Positions 13,716 through 16,256 of a stretch of DNA of 16,256 bases are shown here, piece by piece. A model generated the notes under the pieces. It made no database searches, was not told where the DNA came from, and worked only from the letters and a program-made list of their open reading frames with translations. This DNA is from an uncultured Erysipelotrichaceae bacterium (GTDB lineage Bacteria; Bacillota_I; Bacilli_A; Erysipelotrichales; Erysipelotrichaceae), in contig CAMWMY010000007.1 of assembly GCA_947175465.1 (NCBI GenBank), positions 1 to 16,256 on the forward strand, written 5' to 3'. Within the stretch, counting starts at the first letter, position 1. Each line of letters starts with the position of its first letter. Both the position numbers and the translations under genes were made by a program.

Positions 13716-14078
13716 ATGAAATATATTTATACGTTACTTGGTTTTGTATTTACAGCATTAGGTGCTTTAGGAGTTATTTTGCCGATTTTACCAACAACCC
13801 CTTTCTTATTACTAGCTGTATTTTTCTTTGCTCGTGGATCAAAACGTTTCCATGATTGGTTTATGCAGACAAAACTTTATAAAAATCACTTAGAAGACTT
13901 TGTTGTTGACCGTTCAATGAAACTAAAAACAAAGATATGTACCCTTGCTTTTGCATCTTTAATGATGATGTTTCCTTTAATCTTTGTTGACAATATTTAT
14001 GTAAAAGGATTTATTGTATGTCTTATTGTATTTAAGTATTATTACTTTTTTGCTCGTATTAAAACAATTAAAGATTAG
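13716..14078 (+). CDS. ybaN: YbaN/DUF454 family inner-membrane protein, 120 aa
   Basis: The protein has an N-terminal hydrophobic hairpin containing the family hallmark LGALGVILPILPTTPFLLLA (residues 15-34), a loop FFARGSKRFHDWFMQTKLYKNHLEDF, and two more membrane segments (about 72-90 and 95-112). The length is typical. The open frame extends back to 13638 inside ygbA, but ATG 13716 has AGAGAGG (13702-13708) at correct distance and gives the family-typical short start, so it is chosen. The function of DUF454 is not established. As the last gene of the cydDC-ygbA operon it is probably a membrane accessory. Three hairpins follow before the convergent PBP gene. Confidence 0.88.
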   Translation: MKYIYTLLGFVFTALGALGVILPILPTTPFLLLAVFFFARGSKRFHDWFMQTKLYKNHLEDFVVDRSMKLKTKICTLAFASLMMMFPLIFVDNIYVKGFIVCLIVFKYYYFFARIKTIKD

Positions 14079-14122
14079 TATAAGTATACTATTAAAAGCT
14101 ATTGATGTTAAAATCAATGGCT
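14076..14122. repeat. Two hairpins at the end of ybaN
   Basis: TAGTATA-AG-TATACTA (14076-14091) is a 16-bp near-continuous palindrome starting on the ybaN stop codon. AGCTATTGAT (14097-14106) pairs with ATCAATGGCT (14113-14122), 10 bp with one G-T pair, around GTTAAA. Neither has a clean T tract, but both may help end the operon. Confidence 0.55.
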
Positions 14123-14125
14123 TAA

Positions 14126-14170
14126 ATTGTTAACAAATAGATTCCTCAAAGGTACCTATTTGTTAACAAT
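14126..14170. repeat. 45-bp inverted repeat with 15-bp perfect arms
   Basis: ATTGTTAACAAATAG (14126-14140) is exactly complementary to CTATTTGTTAACAAT (14156-14170), with a 15-nt loop that itself contains CCT/AGG. Each arm holds the self-complementary decamer TTGTTAACAA (14127-14136 and 14160-14169), 33 bp apart. It lies between convergent genes, so it is not a promoter element for either. Confidence 0.75.
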
Positions 14171-14172
14171 CT

Positions 14173-14202
14173 AAAAAAGGAAACAAAATTGTTTCCTTTT
14201 TT
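14173..14202. terminator. Bidirectional intrinsic terminator
   Basis: AAAAAAGGAAACAA (14173-14186) and TTGTTTCCTTTTTT (14189-14202) are exact complements around AA. The A run on one side and T run on the other give a stem plus T tract on both strands, suited to stop both the ybaN operon and the convergent PBP gene. Confidence 0.9.
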
Positions 14203-14212
14203 ACTATAAGAG

Positions 14213-16075
14213 TTATTTAATAAACCAATAAGGGCTTCCATTGCTTGCTTCTTTACCACTAATCGGATCGACATATTTCACTTCGATATTATTAGAAGGT
14301 TGGTACCATACACTTTCTTTGTTTGTATATAAGCTATTAAAAAGTTGCTTGTAAATACTTTTACCGACATCAAAATATTCTGTATCTAATAAACGGTTAT
14401 CATCAAAACCATTCCATATTCCAATGGTATATTCTGGATTAAAACCAACAACTAATGCATCCCAATCACTTGTTCCTGATTTTACTCCTGTTGTAAAAGT
14501 AGGAACATTTCCTATCATAGTAGGATAAGAAGTAGTGATATTTTTGAGGTCATATGTACTTGTTAGCATCTGGTTTAATACTAATGTTTCATCCCGTCTT
14601 AATAATCGTTTAGGTTCTATTTTTCGTTCATAAACGATAGTATTATTATCTATAATTTTAGATATAAAAGCTGGTTCTATATATAAGCCCTCACTAGCAA
14701 AAGTATTATATATTTTAGAAAGTTCTACAATGGACATATTGACTGTTCCTAAAGCTTCACTAGGAGTTGGCTTGGATTGTGTAATACCAAAGTCGAGCAA
14801 TGCATTGTGGAGTGTTGTTTCACCAAGAAAAAGGTGTGTTTTAACAGCATAAATATTATCAGAGACAGAAATAGCATTGATCATAGAAATTTCTTTGTAT
14901 GGATATTTATGTAAATAATTTGCTGGCGCATATTCACTATAAGCATCAATTTTAAAAGTAGTAGGTTGTGATATAAATGTAGAGGAAGGGGTAAAACCTT
15001 GTTGTAGAGCTGTATAATATAATAAAGGTTTAATCGTACTTCCAACTTGTCGTTGTGAATATAAGGCACGGTTGTATTGTGAAATAGTATAATCTTTTCC
15101 TCCTGCAATCGCTAAAATATTACCACTAAATGGTTGCATGACAACAGCAGAAACTTCTAACTCTTCATCTAAAGGGATGTGTGTTTGAATAGCTTCTTGT
15201 AGTTTATTTTGAATATTTGGGTCATAGTAAGTATAAATATGTAAAGGTTGATCGCTATTAAGATTTGGTATATTTTTTAATTCTTGAATAACGGAAGCGA
15301 TATAATATTCTTCAATACCACTAGAGGTTGTATTTTCTCTCTTAGATAATTGAATTTCTTGTTGAAGAGCAATTTCTTTTTCTTCTTTGCTAATAATTTT
15401 ATTATTTTCTAAAATAGAGAGGATGAGCTGCTGGCGGGCTTTGGCATTTTCCATTGATAAAAAAGGAGAATAGATAGAAGGGCCATTAGGAATTCCAATT
15501 AACATTGCGAGTTCTGCATTCGTTAGTTGATCCATTGTTTTTTCAAAAAAGTACTGGGCAGCTTGTTTAATTCCATAAACTCCATGACCAAAATATAAGG
15601 TATTAAGATATCCTTCTAAAATTTCTTCTTTGCTGTATTGCATCTCTAAGCGTGCAGCATAAAAGAATTCTTCTATTTTTCTTGTAATAGTCTGTTCATT
15701 TGTCAAAAATAAATTTTTGGCATATTGTTGAGTGATGGTACTTCCCCCTTGTAAAATTCCCCCTTTTGTAAGATTAGTAGCAAGTGCCTTTAACATACGT
15801 ATAGGATCAAAGCCAGCATGATAATAAAAGCGCTTATCTTCTACACTAATAAAAGCATCTTGGATATGTTGGGGAATTTCTTCAATTGAAGTCCATTCCA
15901 TCTGTTTTTTAAAATTACTTTCATAAAAAATGTTTCCATTGATATCATATAACGTAATGCTTTCTCTTTGTTCATCTAAAGCAAGGGGATGAAAGGCTGC
16001 ATAAGTATAGATACAAATGAGGATACTTAAACCGATGAATAGGAGAATCCCTATCCCTTTCACAAACTTTTTCAT
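14213..16075 (-). CDS. Class A penicillin-binding protein (PBP1A type), 620 aa
   Basis: This bifunctional peptidoglycan synthase polymerises lipid II and cross-links the strands outside the membrane. It has an N-terminal membrane anchor (about residues 8-28) and a GT51 glycosyltransferase (about 45-225) with EDKRFYYHAGFD (catalytic Glu79), GGSTITQQYAKNLFL (110-124) and EGYLNTLYFGHGVYGI. The penicillin-binding transpeptidase (about 305-585) has the active-site Ser346 in STIK (346-349), SDN (405-407) and KSGT (532-535). All three transpeptidase motifs and the glycosyltransferase motifs are intact. At 620 aa it is a compact class A PBP without extra C-terminal repeats. The start at 16075 has AGAGGTG upstream on the - strand (complement of 16081-16087). 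It is convergent with the ybaN operon. Confidence 0.95.
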   Translation of the reverse strand: MKKFVKGIGILLFIGLSILICIYTYAAFHPLALDEQRESITLYDINGNIFYESNFKKQMEWTSIEEIPQHIQDAFISVEDKRFYYHAGFDPIRMLKALATNLTKGGILQGGSTITQQYAKNLFLTNEQTITRKIEEFFYAARLEMQYSKEEILEGYLNTLYFGHGVYGIKQAAQYFFEKTMDQLTNAELAMLIGIPNGPSIYSPFLSMENAKARQQLILSILENNKIISKEEKEIALQQEIQLSKRENTTSSGIEEYYIASVIQELKNIPNLNSDQPLHIYTYYDPNIQNKLQEAIQTHIPLDEELEVSAVVMQPFSGNILAIAGGKDYTISQYNRALYSQRQVGSTIKPLLYYTALQQGFTPSSTFISQPTTFKIDAYSEYAPANYLHKYPYKEISMINAISVSDNIYAVKTHLFLGETTLHNALLDFGITQSKPTPSEALGTVNMSIVELSKIYNTFASEGLYIEPAFISKIIDNNTIVYERKIEPKRLLRRDETLVLNQMLTSTYDLKNITTSYPTMIGNVPTFTTGVKSGTSDWDALVVGFNPEYTIGIWNGFDDNRLLDTEYFDVGKSIYKQLFNSLYTNKESVWYQPSNNIEVKYVDPISGKEASNGSPYWFIK

Positions 16076-16256
16076 AGTTTCACCTCTTTGTTAGTCTTGG
16101 CATATGCTTCTTTTTTAAACATCAAAAGTGATTCAAAAAGAAAGATTGTGAAATAAAATGATAGTATCTTTGCGATTATAAAGTGCTTGAATAAGCATTG
16201 TTATGTCAATCGAAATTGAAAATGTCCCAAAAATAATTAAACATTAGCACCAGAAT
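16076..16256 (-). promoter_or_regulatory. Upstream region of the PBP gene with promoter-like elements at odd spacing
   Basis: On the - strand a perfect TTGACA (complement of 16204-16209) is followed 23 bp later by a perfect TATAAT (complement of 16175-16180). The spacer contains the inverted repeat TGCTT-N4-AAGCA (16184-16197). A 23-bp spacer is too long for normal sigma-A use, so either the two hexamers belong to different promoters, or the -10 works with another -35. No gene is seen in this stretch. Confidence 0.4.

Noticed and set aside
14881..15108. 75-codon alternative - strand frame within the PBP gene
   Set aside because: It overlaps the intact transpeptidase-coding frame and lacks a ribosome binding site.
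1..16256. CRISPR array, tRNA or phage defence island
   Set aside because: No regularly spaced repeats, tRNA cloverleaf pattern or nuclease/helicase genes were seen in any frame.

Overview
The window is AT-rich (about one third G+C by eye) and looks like a chromosomal segment of a low-GC Gram-positive (Bacillota), probably a fermentative gut-type lineage such as Erysipelotrichia. The lineage is an inference from base composition, the family mix (PadR plus DUF1048, LrgAB, MurNAc-6-phosphate recycling with GH170, CydDC-like exporter, class A PBP) and strong Shine-Dalgarno sites. Fifteen intact genes plus one left-edge fragment were found. All but the last gene lie on the + strand. No tRNA, rRNA, CRISPR array, transposase gene or phage gene was seen.

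Layout. 1-140: C-terminal tail of a probable glycoside hydrolase, followed by a terminator-like hairpin. 259-1328: a well-formed promoter, two unrecognised acidic soluble proteins, and a strong terminator. 1348-2448: promoter/operator, a PadR repressor and two paralogous DUF1048 proteins in an overlapping operon. 2449-2931: a long gene-free stretch holding a conserved-looking RNA/hairpin segment that resembles the right end and guide RNA of IS200/IS605-type elements, without a transposase or TnpB gene. 2932-3706: an EcsC-like protein with a SHOCT-like tail and its own terminator. 3774-5078: a truncated lrgA copy in tandem with complete lrgA and lrgB. 5281-9788: murQ-murP-mupG-murR, a complete MurNAc-GlcNAc uptake and degradation operon with a dual dyad operator upstream and a terminator downstream. 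9873-14078: promoter, then cydD-like, cydC-like, ygbA-like and ybaN-like genes in a tightly overlapping operon. 14076-14202: several nested hairpins ending in a bidirectional terminator between convergent genes. 14213-16075 (- strand): a class A penicillin-binding protein.

How it works together. Cell-wall turnover recurs: LrgAB (murein-hydrolase/pyruvate-related membrane pair), the MurNAc operon (MurP imports and phosphorylates MurNAc-GlcNAc, MupG splits the 6-phosphorylated disaccharide, MurQ removes the lactyl ether, MurR controls the genes), and the peptidoglycan-building PBP. The cydDC-ygbA-ybaN operon suggests thiol export and redox or nitrosative stress protection, notable because no cytochrome bd genes lie beside it.

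The most unusual items are the tandem partial duplication of lrgA with an intact truncated ORF, the orphan IS605/TnpB-like RNA segment, the dual operator before murQ, and the CydDC-YgbA-YbaN grouping. I did not find a clear-cut new defence or mobile system.
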